DNA of 64,000 bases from an uncultured Bacteroidota bacterium (GTDB taxonomy: Bacteria; Bacteroidota; Bacteroidia; Chitinophagales; Chitinophagaceae): NCBI GenBank assembly GCA_903824665.1, contig CAIJXT010000013.1, positions 1 through 64,000 of the forward strand, in the 5' to 3' direction. Shown one piece after another: positions 35,553-45,504 of the stretch (the stretch's first letter is position 1; every line of letters starts with the position of its first letter). A program made the position numbers and the translations under genes. The notes under the pieces are model-generated. The model was not told where the DNA came from, did not search any database, and saw only the letters and a list, made by a program, of their open reading frames with translations.

Positions 35553-38310
35553 TATATTGTCGGATAGAATTGAACTTACTGCTGTGGTGCCATTTTCTGA
35601 ATGTGCAATCGGTTTTACCAACCGGCGTACTGCACGCAGAAGGATTGTGAGCATCCCCCTTCAAAATGCACACCTACCCTTTCTTACTTTTTTTCTGGCA
35701 AGCATTTTCTTTTCGGCCGGCGTAAGCGGGCAGATAGGTGGTGCCGCCAAGGGTGGTGGCCTTAGCAGCTACCGCCAGCAGGGCGCTGACTTCAGCAAAC
35801 CCAAAGAATACGATCTGGCTGGTGTCACCGTTAGTGGCGCACAGTATCTGGACAATGATCTGCTCATATCGGTAACCAACCTTATTGTAGGCCAGAAAAT
35901 ACACTTGCCAAATGACGAGGGAATAGCCAAAGCGATCAGGGCTCTGTGGAAGCAGGAACTGTTCTCTAACGTAGATATAACCGTCTCCAAGATTATTGAT
36001 GACAAAGTTTTTTTGAATATTTCTGTTGAAGAAAGGCCCAGGTTGAGCCGGTATAACTTCAAGAACATCAAGCAGAATGAAGCCAAAGAACTTAAGAACA
36101 AAGTGCCACTTGTGGCCAATAAGGTGGTAACAGCAGCTACCAAAAAAGAAGCCTCTGAACGAATAAAGAAATACTATACCGAAAAAGGATATGGCCGTGT
36201 CACAGTAGAGGCAACTGAAAAAAAAGACACCAACGCTATTAACAAAGTCATTCTCACTTTCTTCATAAACAAGGGCACAAAAACCCATATCAATCAGGTG
36301 AATATTGCAGGCGCGGAAAACGCCAGCGAGACCCGCCTGAAACGTACACTGAAGTCGACCAAGGAAATGAGCCGTGCCACCTTGCATCCCGACACTACAG
36401 TAAGCGTTTACGGATCCACACCGCGCTCCTTTGGCAAGTATATGAAGCAATTCGGTTTTCTGTCCGTATCCAAAACACTTGATGCGTTGGAACCTTATTT
36501 CAGATTCAAGTTTTTCGCTTCGTCCAAGTACAATCAGGCAAAGTATGACGAAGACAAACAATCGCTTGTCGCTTATTACAATACGCTGGGATTCAGAGAT
36601 GCATCAATCGAATCAGATACCATTTACCCGGTCAGAAACGGCAATATCAATATTGATATCAAAGTAAAAGAGGGCAACAAATACTATTTTGGAGATATCG
36701 CCTGGAAGGGCAATACCAAGTACACTTCCGATGTACTGTCCAGGATTCTGGGTATCAAAAAAGGCGATGTGTACAACCTGCAGTTGCTGGAAACCCGTAT
36801 GGGCCGCCAGCTAAACCCTGAAGGTGGCGAAGACGTGAGCAGCCTGTATATGGATGATGGCTACCTGTTCTTTAATATCGAACCGGTTGAAACATCTATC
36901 ACTGGCGATACGATCAATTTTGAGATGCGTATTACAGAAGGTGCGCAGGCAACTATCCGTGACATCGCTATTTCCGGAAACGATCGTACCAATGAACATG
37001 TCATTCGCCGGCAGTTGTACACCTGGCCAGGCAATAAATTCAGCCGTACCGATCTGATCCGCTCGCAGCGCGAGATAGCCAATCTGGGCTTCTTCGATCA
37101 GGAAAAAATCGGCATTCAACCTAAACCACACCCCGAAGACGGAACTGTTGATATAGACTATTCTGTTGTGGAAAAATCGAGCGATCAGCTGCAGCTGTCT
37201 GCCGGATTTGGTGGTGGCGTTAATTTTTATGGCAACGTCGGCATTACTTTCAACAACTTCTCTGCCCGCAACATCCTGAAGCCAAAGCAATGGGATCCGC
37301 TACCAGTGGGCGATGGTCAGAAATTCTCTGTAACCTATGCATCAAACGGCCGTTACTTCAACTCGCTCAACACATCGTTTACAGAACCATGGCTGGGTGG
37401 TCGCAAGCCAAACGCTCTTACTGCAAATATTGTTTATACCAGGGTTTCCGGCTCTCAGGGAACCAGCAACAATGCAGGTGCATCGTTTCTGAGGGTAACA
37501 GGCGGTGGGCTTTCTATGGGCAAGCGCCTCACCTGGCCCGATAACTTCTTTGTATTCAACTATGGTGTGTATTACAATAACTACCGCCTGAAGGAGTACG
37601 AGCTTATCCCTGGCTTCAGCAATGGCTACAGCAATGACCTGAACCTCAAATTCATATTGTCACGTAACTCGGTCGATGGTCCCCTGTATCCTCGTGGTGG
37701 TACCAATGTGTCGTTTACATTCCAGTTTACACCTCCATTCAGCGGTTTTACAGGCAAAGACTATGCTGGTGAAACAAACGAGACCAAATACAAATGGATT
37801 GAGTACCACAAATACCGTTTTGTTACAGACTGGTATCAGAAGCTGTATGGCAACCTCGTACTGCGCCTTGGCGTGAAATATGGCTTTATGGGCTACTACA
37901 ACAAAGATATCGGATATGCACCGTTTGGCAGGTATCAGTTGGGTGGCGACGGTATGACCATGGGAGCGTTCTTCATCGGAAGGGAAATCATCAGTCAGCG
38001 TGGTTATGACGTGTACAACAGTGCTGCTACCATCTTCAACAAGTATGTAGCAGAGATCAGATATCCGTTCTCTCTGAGCCCGACAGCAACAATCTATGGA
38101 CTCGGCTTTGTAGACGCTGCCAATGCCTGGAACAGCTTTAAGGAGTTCAATCCGACGAAGCTGAACAGGGATGCGGGTGTGGGCATCAGGGTGTTTCTCC
38201 CTATGTTTGGTCTGCTGGGTCTCGACTATGGTCTTGGATTCGACAAAGGGGCCAATGGAATCAAGGGAATGGGTAAATTCACCTTCATGCTTGGTTTCGA
38301 ACCTGATTAA
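35542..38310 (+). CDS. bamA: Outer membrane protein assembly factor BamA
   Basis: Core barrel of the BAM complex that folds outer-membrane proteins. POTRA repeats are visible through the first 500 residues (e.g. EYDLAGVTVSGAQYLDNDLL, YYFGDIAWKGNTKYTSDVL, TIRDIAISGNDRTNEHVIRRQL). The Omp85 barrel then ends in KFTFMLGFEPD, with the conserved FIGREIISQRGYD and VAEIRYPFSLS stretches. About 922 residues from ATG 35542. The N-terminus is unsure: the signal peptide (LPFLTFFLASIFFSAGVSG) lies about 45 residues in, so a GTG at 35646 or ATG 35542 (which overlaps uppS by 11 nt) are both possible. Followed by two skp genes. Confidence 0.9.
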   Translation: MRNNILSDRIELTAVVPFSECAIGFTNRRTARRRIVSIPLQNAHLPFLTFFLASIFFSAGVSGQIGGAAKGGGLSSYRQQGADFSKPKEYDLAGVTVSGAQYLDNDLLISVTNLIVGQKIHLPNDEGIAKAIRALWKQELFSNVDITVSKIIDDKVFLNISVEERPRLSRYNFKNIKQNEAKELKNKVPLVANKVVTAATKKEASERIKKYYTEKGYGRVTVEATEKKDTNAINKVILTFFINKGTKTHINQVNIAGAENASETRLKRTLKSTKEMSRATLHPDTTVSVYGSTPRSFGKYMKQFGFLSVSKTLDALEPYFRFKFFASSKYNQAKYDEDKQSLVAYYNTLGFRDASIESDTIYPVRNGNINIDIKVKEGNKYYFGDIAWKGNTKYTSDVLSRILGIKKGDVYNLQLLETRMGRQLNPEGGEDVSSLYMDDGYLFFNIEPVETSITGDTINFEMRITEGAQATIRDIAISGNDRTNEHVIRRQLYTWPGNKFSRTDLIRSQREIANLGFFDQEKIGIQPKPHPEDGTVDIDYSVVEKSSDQLQLSAGFGGGVNFYGNVGITFNNFSARNILKPKQWDPLPVGDGQKFSVTYASNGRYFNSLNTSFTEPWLGGRKPNALTANIVYTRVSGSQGTSNNAGASFLRVTGGGLSMGKRLTWPDNFFVFNYGVYYNNYRLKEYELIPGFSNGYSNDLNLKFILSRNSVDGPLYPRGGTNVSFTFQFTPPFSGFTGKDYAGETNETKYKWIEYHKYRFVTDWYQKLYGNLVLRLGVKYGFMGYYNKDIGYAPFGRYQLGGDGMTMGAFFIGREIISQRGYDVYNSAATIFNKYVAEIRYPFSLSPTATIYGLGFVDAANAWNSFKEFNPTKLNRDAGVGIRVFLPMFGLLGLDYGLGFDKGANGIKGMGKFTFMLGFEPD

Positions 38311-38338
38311 CAGTTGATCACATTACATGATAATCAAT

Positions 38339-38346
38339 TATTTTTG
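38339..38346 (+). promoter_or_regulatory. TAnnTTTG promoter before the first skp gene
   Basis: TATTTTTG, 33 nt before the ATG at 38380, so the skp pair can be transcribed apart from bamA. Confidence 0.5.
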
Positions 38347-38379
38347 TCCTAATGTACTGAACGCTTAAAACCAAACGAT

Positions 38380-38898
38380 ATGAAAAAACTGATCTTTAGT
38401 CTGCTGTTTGTGTTTGCCGCTGCTACTTATGCCGGCGCCCAGCAGAAATACTGCTTTATCGATTCGAAATATATACTGGAAAAAGTAAGCGACTACAAAG
38501 ACGCACAAACCAAGCTCGACAACTTGTCTAAAACCTGGCAGGACGAGATAGACGCTAAAATGGCCGATGTAGAGAAAATGTACAAAGGCTATCAGGCTGA
38601 GAAGCCCATGTTGTCTGACGATATGCGCAATCGCCGTCAGGACGAGATCGTGGCAAAAGAGAAAGAAGCCAAAGACCTGCAGAAACAACGTTTTGGATAC
38701 GAAGGAGACCTGTTCAAAAAACGCCAGGAATTTGTAAAACCCATACAGGACCGCGTATTCAATGCGGTACAGAAAATGGCATCTTCCAAAGGCTTCGATG
38801 TGGTATTTGATAAGGCCGGCGGAGTTACCCTTTTCTATGCCGACCCAAAGCTGGACAAGAGTGATGAGGTGTTAAAAATTCTTGGAATAAACAAATAA
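38380..38898 (+). CDS. OmpH/Skp-family periplasmic chaperone (copy 1)
   Basis: A 172-residue periplasmic chaperone for outer-membrane protein precursors. Signal peptide MKKLIFSLLFVFAAATYAGAQ, then YCFIDSKYILEKVSDYKDAQ (the family N-terminus), a long Lys/Glu/Gln-rich coiled coil (ENVxx-like heptads through about residue 120), and the C-terminal FDVVFDKAGGVTLFYADP block. Length is normal. Placement right after bamA is the usual arrangement. Confidence 0.88.
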   Translation: MKKLIFSLLFVFAAATYAGAQQKYCFIDSKYILEKVSDYKDAQTKLDNLSKTWQDEIDAKMADVEKMYKGYQAEKPMLSDDMRNRRQDEIVAKEKEAKDLQKQRFGYEGDLFKKRQEFVKPIQDRVFNAVQKMASSKGFDVVFDKAGGVTLFYADPKLDKSDEVLKILGINK

Positions 38899-38965
38899 TG
38901 GCATTTACTTTGCACGAGTTAATAAATTGCAGAAACATAATATAGTTAACAATATAAAAAACCAA

Positions 38966-39481
38966 ATGAAAAAATTAATCTTGTTGTTTGCCTGCGGACT
39001 TATGTTGGGCAATAAAGTGATGGCACAAAACACCGGCCTCAAAATTGCTTATATCAATTCTGCAGTATTGCTTCAGGCAATGCCGGAAAGAATCAATGCC
39101 GACTCAGCACTGGCAAAGTATACCCGCACCTTTCAGGAGCAGATAGAACTGATGACCAAAGAATTCCAGACCAAGCTGCAACAGTTTCAGGGTGGCGAAA
39201 AGACCATGACAGAAGCTATGAAAGAGGTGAAGACCAAAGAACTACAGGATCTGCAAACCCGTATAGAAAGCACACAGCAGAGCGCTCAGGAAAAAATACA
39301 GACCAAAAAGCAGGATCTGTACACACCAATACTAGAAAAAGCCGACAAAGCGATCAAAGATGTAGCCAAGGAGAAAAACTACGATTACATATTTGACGTG
39401 AACAGTCAGGGTGGCATCGTGTTCAGCAAGGATGAATATGATATTACACCGCTTGTAAAAGCAAAAATGGGTATTAAATAA
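38966..39481 (+). CDS. OmpH/Skp-family periplasmic chaperone (copy 2)
   Basis: A 171-residue paralogue 67 nt downstream of copy 1. Start at ATG 38966 with signal peptide MKKLILLFACGLMLGNKVMA; then LKIAYINSAVLLQAMPER, a coiled coil with QLQTRIESTQQ-like heptads, and the C-terminal YDYIFDVNSQGGIVFS block. The two copies are clearly distinct in sequence, so they may have different clients. A terminator follows. Confidence 0.88.
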   Translation: MKKLILLFACGLMLGNKVMAQNTGLKIAYINSAVLLQAMPERINADSALAKYTRTFQEQIELMTKEFQTKLQQFQGGEKTMTEAMKEVKTKELQDLQTRIESTQQSAQEKIQTKKQDLYTPILEKADKAIKDVAKEKNYDYIFDVNSQGGIVFSKDEYDITPLVKAKMGIK

Positions 39482-39510
39482 TCCTCCCTCAGGGAAATTT
39501 ACCATACTAG

Positions 39511-39544
39511 AGCCGCTCTGCCTACCGCAGGGCGGCTTTTTTTG
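39511..39544 (+). terminator. Rho-independent terminator of the uppS-bamA-skp-skp unit
   Basis: An 11-bp stem (AGCCGCTCTGC with GCAGGGCGGCT, one G-U pair), 5-nt loop, then seven or more T residues. Confidence 0.9.
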
Positions 39545-39737
39545 TTCCCCACAGTATCCATTCAGCCCAATTCGCACCCATATTGGCCATCGTAAGTTGT
39601 GGCACCACCAACAAATCGCAACTGAAAGCTACAGACTTCCTTTAACCACAGTACCAGCAATGCAAATACCATAATAAGACTGCGACCCAAACAAAACCCG
39701 GAACAAGGTTTAAAAATCACCTGTTTGCACAAGCAGG

Positions 39738-39785
39738 AAACAAAACTGGCTAACCAGTGAGCTTAAAGCACCTTGGTTAGCCAGT
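39738..39785 (-). terminator. Terminator of the DoxX-domain gene
   Basis: Perfect 12-bp stem ACTGGCTAACCA/TGGTTAGCCAGT (39745-39756 and 39774-39785) followed on the minus strand by TTTTGTTT. It begins 23 nt past the stop codon of the DoxX-domain gene. Confidence 0.75.
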
Positions 39786-39807
39786 AAATATTTAAAGCGA
39801 ACAGCTA

Positions 39808-40920
39808 CTAATTGAGGTTCAAAGTGGTAGGATAGTCGAGATAACTCCACTTACCTACTACTACCCCATCCTTCAGCAACATCAATCCGGGATTGGTCCG
39901 CATTACGGTCTTACTTACCGTACCGTCTATCGTCATAAACGGTATGTGTTTCATATTCCAGGCTTCCTGGTAGGTAATACAGATATCCCTGCCGGCAGAG
40001 CATGCTACATAGAAAGGAATATTCATCGCAGCAGTTTTTTCCATCAGGCCGCGTAATACATCCATATTGTCCAGGTGGGCTTTGGCAGGCTCACGCAAAA
40101 ACCAGATAAATGTGTAGCCTTTGGCTGTGAGTATCGCTTCGGTCTGGTCGTTGTTGTTAGAGTCGGTGAGGGTAAAGTCATGGATCTCAGACTGGCCGGT
40201 AGCAGGTTTCACCTCTACAGACTCACTCGAAACGAACTTCCACGTCGGGTCTTTCCATGGGTAATTTTCCGCAGTAAAGTTCTGTTTAACTCCGTTCTTT
40301 TCATATACAAAAGTGGTAGCATATTCGGCAGGGGTAGCACCGGGCTCTGGCTGCATTTTCTGCCATATATTGTTTCCAACTTTGTAAGGCAGGCAGTCGT
40401 GATAAGGCAAATGGTGCAGTACATGATACTGAAAACCGAAAGCAAATAACGCAGCAGCACCTACTATCGCAGCATTGATCCACAACTTGTTGAAGATAGG
40501 AAACACCCGGTAACGGAAGATGTTAAGGAACAATACCGCTGCTGTGAGTATAAGATCCTTGTTGAAGGTGGCGGTATTAGAAATCTTAATACAGTCACCA
40601 AAACAGCCACACTCCTTAATCTTACCCGAATACAGTACATACCCGGTTAGAAAAGTAAAGAAAATATTGAGTGCGAGCAGCAGTGCTGCGTAAAACCTGA
40701 ACCAGTTGCCCACAATCATGGCCATACCAGAGGTAATCTCGAACGCGATCATCGCTATCGACAAACCAAGCGAGTATTTGATCATGAAACTCATGTTCCA
40801 TACCTCAAAAAATTCATTCATTTTGTAGGTAAGTCCCAGCGGGTCGTTTGCTTTAACCACACCCGAAAAGATAAACAGGAGGCCAACGGCTACCCTGACA
40901 ATCCATAAGATAATTTTCAT
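39808..40920 (-). CDS. BT_3928-family DoxX/MauE-like membrane protein with thioredoxin-like tail
   Basis: A 370-residue membrane protein typical of Bacteroidota. Four or five hydrophobic helices of the DoxX/MauE type lie in the first 170 residues (LLFIFSGVVKANDPLG is the family start; SGKIKECGCFGDCIKI is a conserved Cys motif). A soluble C-terminal part follows with GYTFIWFLREPAKAHL and PFYVACSAGRDICITY, which looks thioredoxin-like but without a clear CxxC. Function is not known; a role in envelope redox chemistry is only suggested. Start ATG at 40920. Confidence 0.8.
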   Translation of the reverse strand: MKIILWIVRVAVGLLFIFSGVVKANDPLGLTYKMNEFFEVWNMSFMIKYSLGLSIAMIAFEITSGMAMIVGNWFRFYAALLLALNIFFTFLTGYVLYSGKIKECGCFGDCIKISNTATFNKDLILTAAVLFLNIFRYRVFPIFNKLWINAAIVGAAALFAFGFQYHVLHHLPYHDCLPYKVGNNIWQKMQPEPGATPAEYATTFVYEKNGVKQNFTAENYPWKDPTWKFVSSESVEVKPATGQSEIHDFTLTDSNNNDQTEAILTAKGYTFIWFLREPAKAHLDNMDVLRGLMEKTAAMNIPFYVACSAGRDICITYQEAWNMKHIPFMTIDGTVSKTVMRTNPGLMLLKDGVVVGKWSYLDYPTTLNLN

Positions 40921-41158
40921 GCTCGCTTAAAATTATTGATCACGTGAAATTAATGATTCTATTGTTGTGATGCGGTTTATCTCGAATAAAAGTGTTTTAA
41001 AAAAAAGCTAATTATGAAAACAACCTGCAAAAAACTATCTTTATGGATGTTTGTACATGTTTTTTAAAGCATTTTTTTTAACCTTGTCAAACATACAGCA
41101 ACACAGATAAATTGCCAAGAAGTACCGATAATTTTATTTGCGCTAAACTACCAGAAAA

Positions 41159-41983
41159 TTGTACACATTAAACAGCAGACAGAAAAGCCTGCACCTCGCC
41201 TCACCAGCAGTAATGGGCATACTCAATGTAACCCCTGACAGTTTCTACAATAAAGGACAGCATACCGACACAGATAGTTTGCTGCGCAATGCTGAAATAA
41301 TGTTAAAACACGGCGCCGCCATTCTGGACGTAGGTGGTGCCAGCACTAAACCCGGCCAACCATTAATAGATACCGAAGAAGAGTTGAAGCGTGTCGTGCC
41401 TGCCATTACAGCCATTCGTCGTGCTCATCCCGATGTATGGATATCTGTAGACACCTATCATGCACGGGTAGCAGCAGAAGCTGTAGTCGCCGGAGCTGAT
41501 ATGGTGAATGATATCAGTGCCGCCGCTTTTGACCCCGCTATGCTGACGACGGTGGGTGGGCTGGGTGTACCCTACATTGCCATGCATATACAAGGCACAC
41601 CAGCTACAATGCAGCTCAACCCTCAATATACCCATGTGGTACCAGAGGTACGCCGCCACCTGTGGCAGGCTATAAGTAAGGCAACTGAAGCGGGTATAAA
41701 GGATATCGTTGTCGACCCGGGATTTGGCTTTGGCAAAACGGTTGCACATAATTACGACCTGCTGCGCATGCTGGGTACATTTACCACCATGGGCAGGCCG
41801 GTGCTGGTAGGACTCTCACGCAAATCTATGATCTGCAAACCATTGAAAGTGAACCCCGAAAACGCACTAAATGGCACTACCGCGCTACATATGGCCGCGC
41901 TCATGCACGGTGCCAATATTCTGCGTGTGCATGATGTAAAGGAAGCCACCGAAACGGTAGCCCTTTATAATGAGCTCCGATAG
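41159..41983 (+). CDS. folP: Dihydropteroate synthase
   Basis: Joins p-aminobenzoate to the pterin in folate synthesis. The 274-residue protein has the DHPS motifs: VMGILNVTPDSFYNKG, HGAAILDVGGASTKPG, VWISVDTYHARVA, ADMVNDISAAAFD, DPGFGFGKTVAHNYDLLR and VLVGLSRKSMI. The frame opens after a stop at 41144 and the only start that keeps the normal N-terminus is TTG at 41159; the first ATG is within the core motif. Confidence 0.93.
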   Translation: MYTLNSRQKSLHLASPAVMGILNVTPDSFYNKGQHTDTDSLLRNAEIMLKHGAAILDVGGASTKPGQPLIDTEEELKRVVPAITAIRRAHPDVWISVDTYHARVAAEAVVAGADMVNDISAAAFDPAMLTTVGGLGVPYIAMHIQGTPATMQLNPQYTHVVPEVRRHLWQAISKATEAGIKDIVVDPGFGFGKTVAHNYDLLRMLGTFTTMGRPVLVGLSRKSMICKPLKVNPENALNGTTALHMAALMHGANILRVHDVKEATETVALYNELR

Positions 41984-42374
41984 CAAGCAATCGTTTTAGC
42001 GCATTGGTAATGGTACTGCATTGCAAATGGCCAGCCAATAAGTGCTTTGATTGTAGCCGAAAATTCTTCGAAAACCGACCTTACGGAGGAAAGTAAAAGC
42101 AAGTATGCGCACATAATCGTTGGCGCATTTCTGCGCGCCTGCCCGGGCTTTCAGCCGGCATATTTTGTGCTGCTTCAAAAAATACGACCTTTTTCACGGC
42201 AGGTAAGGACAATAACACCTGCCAATCTGCAGTTGACTATCAACTGAATGGAGGTTTTATGCCCATCTGCGGCAAACAAATTCTAAAATTTTTTGAATTT
42301 ACCCAAGTTTCTCACCCTATATTACGTCTTTGTTAATAGCACTCACTATTTTTCAACCTAAACTAACACTCCTT
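41984..42374. other. Intergenic region with one small hairpin, no gene
   Basis: About 390 nt. A 7-bp inverted repeat (GGCAGGT/ACCTGCC, 42198-42223) is the only visible element. The short frames here look spurious. Confidence 0.4.
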
Positions 42375-43124
42375 ATGCATTTCAAATACCTGAAATTAGC
42401 AACTGCGGCACTCTTCATTTTTACTGCTGGCTGCAAGAAGAAAGAAGGTCCTGTCGGACCACAGGGGCCGGGCGGACCGGCAGGACCAGCTTTTTATGGC
42501 ACTATTGCAGGACATATATGGATCAATGACCCCTATGGCAGCAGGCGATACCAGGACCTGGATGGTATCCTGGTGAAGTTGAATGACTCAATAACTACTA
42601 CTACCGATGCCAATGGTTACTATATTTTCGATAGTGTGATAACGGGCAATTACAACATACAGATATCAAAAACCGGGTATGGCAGCACGCAGACAGGGTA
42701 CACAGGTTTTGTGAAGGATACGCTGTATAAAAACATGAAGATGTCTGCCAAACCGTTGTTCGACCTGAACAGCTTCAAGGCTACCTACAATACCGGATCG
42801 GCATACGACTCGGTATTTGCAACGTTCAATACCGACTCCCGTTCGCGCGCATGGATTGTATTTGTAAGCAACCAGCCCTCGGTAAGCCCTACCAATCATT
42901 TGCTGGCTTACGTCAGAACCATACCCGCCAACACTTCTGTTTCGGCATTTCGTATACCCGCCTACGAGCTCAACAATGCCGGCATATTCTTTGGCGAGGT
43001 CGCATACTATGCTGCCTGTAGCTACGTAGTCAACGATGTGTCGATGCACGAAGATCCCGTATCAGGAAAGGCTCAATATACCGCAGTGGGCACAGCAATT
43101 ACAGATTCTGCAATAGCACCATAA
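42375..43124 (+). CDS. Lipoprotein with collagen-like tip and carboxypeptidase-regulatory-like domain
   Basis: A 249-residue lipoprotein (start ATG 42375; signal ALFIFTAGC). Directly after the lipid Cys come KKKEG and a short Gly-Pro-X run (GPVGPQGPGGPAGPA). A CarboxypepD-reg-like beta domain follows (GTIAGHIWINDPYG, VKLNDSITTTTDANGYYIFDSV, GNYNIQISKTGYG). The C-terminal half is a second beta domain of unknown type. Same strand and 18 nt upstream of the T9SS gene, so likely co-transcribed. Confidence 0.75.
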   Translation: MHFKYLKLATAALFIFTAGCKKKEGPVGPQGPGGPAGPAFYGTIAGHIWINDPYGSRRYQDLDGILVKLNDSITTTTDANGYYIFDSVITGNYNIQISKTGYGSTQTGYTGFVKDTLYKNMKMSAKPLFDLNSFKATYNTGSAYDSVFATFNTDSRSRAWIVFVSNQPSVSPTNHLLAYVRTIPANTSVSAFRIPAYELNNAGIFFGEVAYYAACSYVVNDVSMHEDPVSGKAQYTAVGTAITDSAIAP

Positions 43125-43142
43125 CACCTAAAACAAACTCGT

Positions 43143-44828
43143 ATGCGAACACTATTCCTAATAACAGCATTGGCACTGTGCAGCAGTACAGCCCGGGTAG
43201 CAGCACAAACTAGTTTTGTAACCAACGACTCCATTACCGTCAATAATATCCACGCCGGCATATCGGTGCATGGAGAACTCTGGAGCGATCCGGGTGCTAA
43301 CGGATACATCACCAGACACTGTGAATTTCCGGCCAACTCGGGCAAGCATATCAATTTTATTGGTTCAATGTGGATGTCGGGATACGATGCTGGCAATCAG
43401 CTCCACATAGCGGCACAGACCTACCGGCAAAACGGTAGCGACTACTGGCCCGGGCCTCTCGACGGCAGCGGCGCTGTAGCCTATGCCACGTCTTACAAGT
43501 GGGCAAAAATATGGAAAGTAAATACAAACGAAATACAGGCATTCAGAATGATGATGGTGCATACTATTTACAATACGCCACAATCTATACTTACCTGGCC
43601 CGGCAAGGGCAATGCTTATGCCCGCGGCAACGCCGGATATACACTCACAATCACCAGCGAGATGGCTCCATTTGCCGACCTCAATGGCAACGGACTATAC
43701 GAGCCCTTGTCCGGCGAATATCCAGACATAAAGGGCGATGCCGCAGCCTGGTGGGTATTCAGCGACAATGGTGCCGCTCATGCCGAAACAAATGGTTTGC
43801 CGATGGGTGTAGAGGTACACGCGACAGTTTATGGTTATAAGCGAAACAGTGATATAGACAATGTACTCTATTACGACTTCGACATCTACAACAAATCGCC
43901 CAACACCTATACCAACAGCCGTGTGGCTATATGGGACGATGTGGAGCTGGGCGCCTACATGGATGACTATATAGGCTTTGACTCGGTGCATAGAATGGGT
44001 ATTACCTACAATGCCGACCCAACCGACGGTGCCTATGCCGGGGTACCTGAAGAGGCATATGGTGTGAACATTCCTATAACAGGACTATCGATAGTAGCAG
44101 CGCCGGGAGACGCCGGGACTACCCTGGTACCTGCAGGCAGTTTTAACGCCTATCAGAACGATAATACCGTGATAGGCAACCCCTATCTGCCAGACGAATA
44201 CAACAACTACATGCGTGCCCGCATACGTACCGGAGCCCACATCACCAACCGTTTTGGCGGAGCAGGAATGCCATGTACACCATTGGGAACAGGGCCGGAC
44301 TGCAATTACCTATTTCCGGGCGACCCCTCGAATGCGGCGCAATGGAGCGAATGCCAATGCGACAGCCTGCGGGGTGACCGGAGATTTGTGCTAAGCAGCA
44401 ACGACTTTACATTACCTGCAGGAGGCTCGGCTCATATTGTATATGCGCTCATGGCCCGCGAATATGCAGGTGCCTGTGGTACAATAAACTTCAATGGTAT
44501 AAAACGGCTGGCAGATACCGCATGGAGTATCTACCACAACCCGCCGCCACCCCTGCCTGTTGCTATAGACGCTGTGTCACAAGCAGGCGCCATACGCATA
44601 TACCCCAACCCGGCTCAGAGCGAGCTGTATATAGCAGATGACCTATCCAACAATAGCGAAACAGCAACAATTGCTGTATATAATGCACTGGGACAAACTA
44701 TGCTGGTAGATCACGTAAAAACTGGTAACAATTATAGAATAGATATAGCACGGTTTGCAAAAGGCCTGTACCATATACGGTACACCAACGGCACAGTGCA
44801 ATACGCAACGACAATATTAAAAGATTAA
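43143..44828 (+). CDS. Secreted T9SS cargo protein, unknown catalytic function
   Basis: A 561-residue secreted protein. Signal peptide (MRTLFLITALALCSSTARVAA), a large N-terminal region containing GSMWMSGYDAGNQLHIAAQ and DLNGNGLYEPLSGEYPDIKGD (a Ca-binding-like Asp-rich loop), FDIYNKSPNTYTNSRVAIWDD and a Cys-rich stretch (GTGPDCNYLFPGDPS, SECQCDSLRG), then a T9SS sorting domain (AIRIYPNPAQSELYIA ... FAKGLYHIRYTNG). I could not assign a family. Follows the lipoprotein above. Confidence 0.75.
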   Translation: MRTLFLITALALCSSTARVAAQTSFVTNDSITVNNIHAGISVHGELWSDPGANGYITRHCEFPANSGKHINFIGSMWMSGYDAGNQLHIAAQTYRQNGSDYWPGPLDGSGAVAYATSYKWAKIWKVNTNEIQAFRMMMVHTIYNTPQSILTWPGKGNAYARGNAGYTLTITSEMAPFADLNGNGLYEPLSGEYPDIKGDAAAWWVFSDNGAAHAETNGLPMGVEVHATVYGYKRNSDIDNVLYYDFDIYNKSPNTYTNSRVAIWDDVELGAYMDDYIGFDSVHRMGITYNADPTDGAYAGVPEEAYGVNIPITGLSIVAAPGDAGTTLVPAGSFNAYQNDNTVIGNPYLPDEYNNYMRARIRTGAHITNRFGGAGMPCTPLGTGPDCNYLFPGDPSNAAQWSECQCDSLRGDRRFVLSSNDFTLPAGGSAHIVYALMAREYAGACGTINFNGIKRLADTAWSIYHNPPPPLPVAIDAVSQAGAIRIYPNPAQSELYIADDLSNNSETATIAVYNALGQTMLVDHVKTGNNYRIDIARFAKGLYHIRYTNGTVQYATTILKD

Positions 44829-44845
44829 TGACCAGAGTGGCGGCA

Positions 44846-45499
44846 TCAGGGTGCAAGCCTCGACTTGCGCCAGGTGCCGTCGCCGTTTCCGGTAAACAGA
44901 ATACGGTCGTGCATACGGCTGCTGCGACCCTGCCAGAACTCTATGCGGTTGGGAACCACAATATAACCACCCCAATGTGGCGGACGCACGATATCTATCC
45001 CCGAGAATTCCTGCTCATAACGCGAGTAGTTGGTATCGAGTATATTCCGGTGCGGTATCTCCCGGCTCTGTGGCGATGCCCATGCACCCAGCATGCTGCC
45101 ACGCGGCCGCGACAAAAAATAACTATCGCTCTCTGATGCAGGCACCTGCTCTATAGTACCCTCTATACGTACCTGCCGCTCCAGCTCCTTCCAGAAAAAG
45201 AGCAGCGCCACCTGCGGATTAGCAGCAATATCGGCACCTTTGGCACTATCGTAATTAGTAAAAAAAACGAAGCCCCTGTCGTCCAGGCCTTTCAGCAGTA
45301 CGATACGGGCGTGTGGCCTGCCTTGAGCATCGGCGGTAGCCAGGGTCATTGCATTGATCTCGGTAATCTGCGCCTTTTCGGCCTCTCCAAACCAAGTGCT
45401 GAAAAATGCTAGAGGATCGGCTCCTGCTGTGGCTTCATCGAGCGCAGCCAGCATATAATCCATGCGGATATCAGCAATATTGGTTGGAAATTCGGCCAA
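44846..45499 (-). CDS. pdxH: Pyridoxamine 5'-phosphate oxidase
   Basis: FMN enzyme making pyridoxal 5'-phosphate. The 217-residue protein has the family start IADIRMDYMLAALDE, then INAMTLATADAQGRPHARIVLLKG, VFFTNYDSAKG, ALLFFWKELERQVRIEG, FLSRPRGSMLGAWASPQS and the C-terminal WQGRSSRMHDRILF and RLAP. All are in order. The start is TTG at 45497-45499 (the next ATG is inside the family motif). It lies 5 nt after the stop of a 47-codon membrane-peptide frame. Confidence 0.94.
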   Translation of the reverse strand: MAEFPTNIADIRMDYMLAALDEATAGADPLAFFSTWFGEAEKAQITEINAMTLATADAQGRPHARIVLLKGLDDRGFVFFTNYDSAKGADIAANPQVALLFFWKELERQVRIEGTIEQVPASESDSYFLSRPRGSMLGAWASPQSREIPHRNILDTNYSRYEQEFSGIDIVRPPHWGGYIVVPNRIEFWQGRSSRMHDRILFTGNGDGTWRKSRLAP

Positions 45500-45504
45500 A
45501 GCAG

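Noticed and set aside
42198..42223. 7-bp inverted repeat as a terminator of folP
   Set aside because: Long loop, no T-run and over 200 nt from the stop codon.
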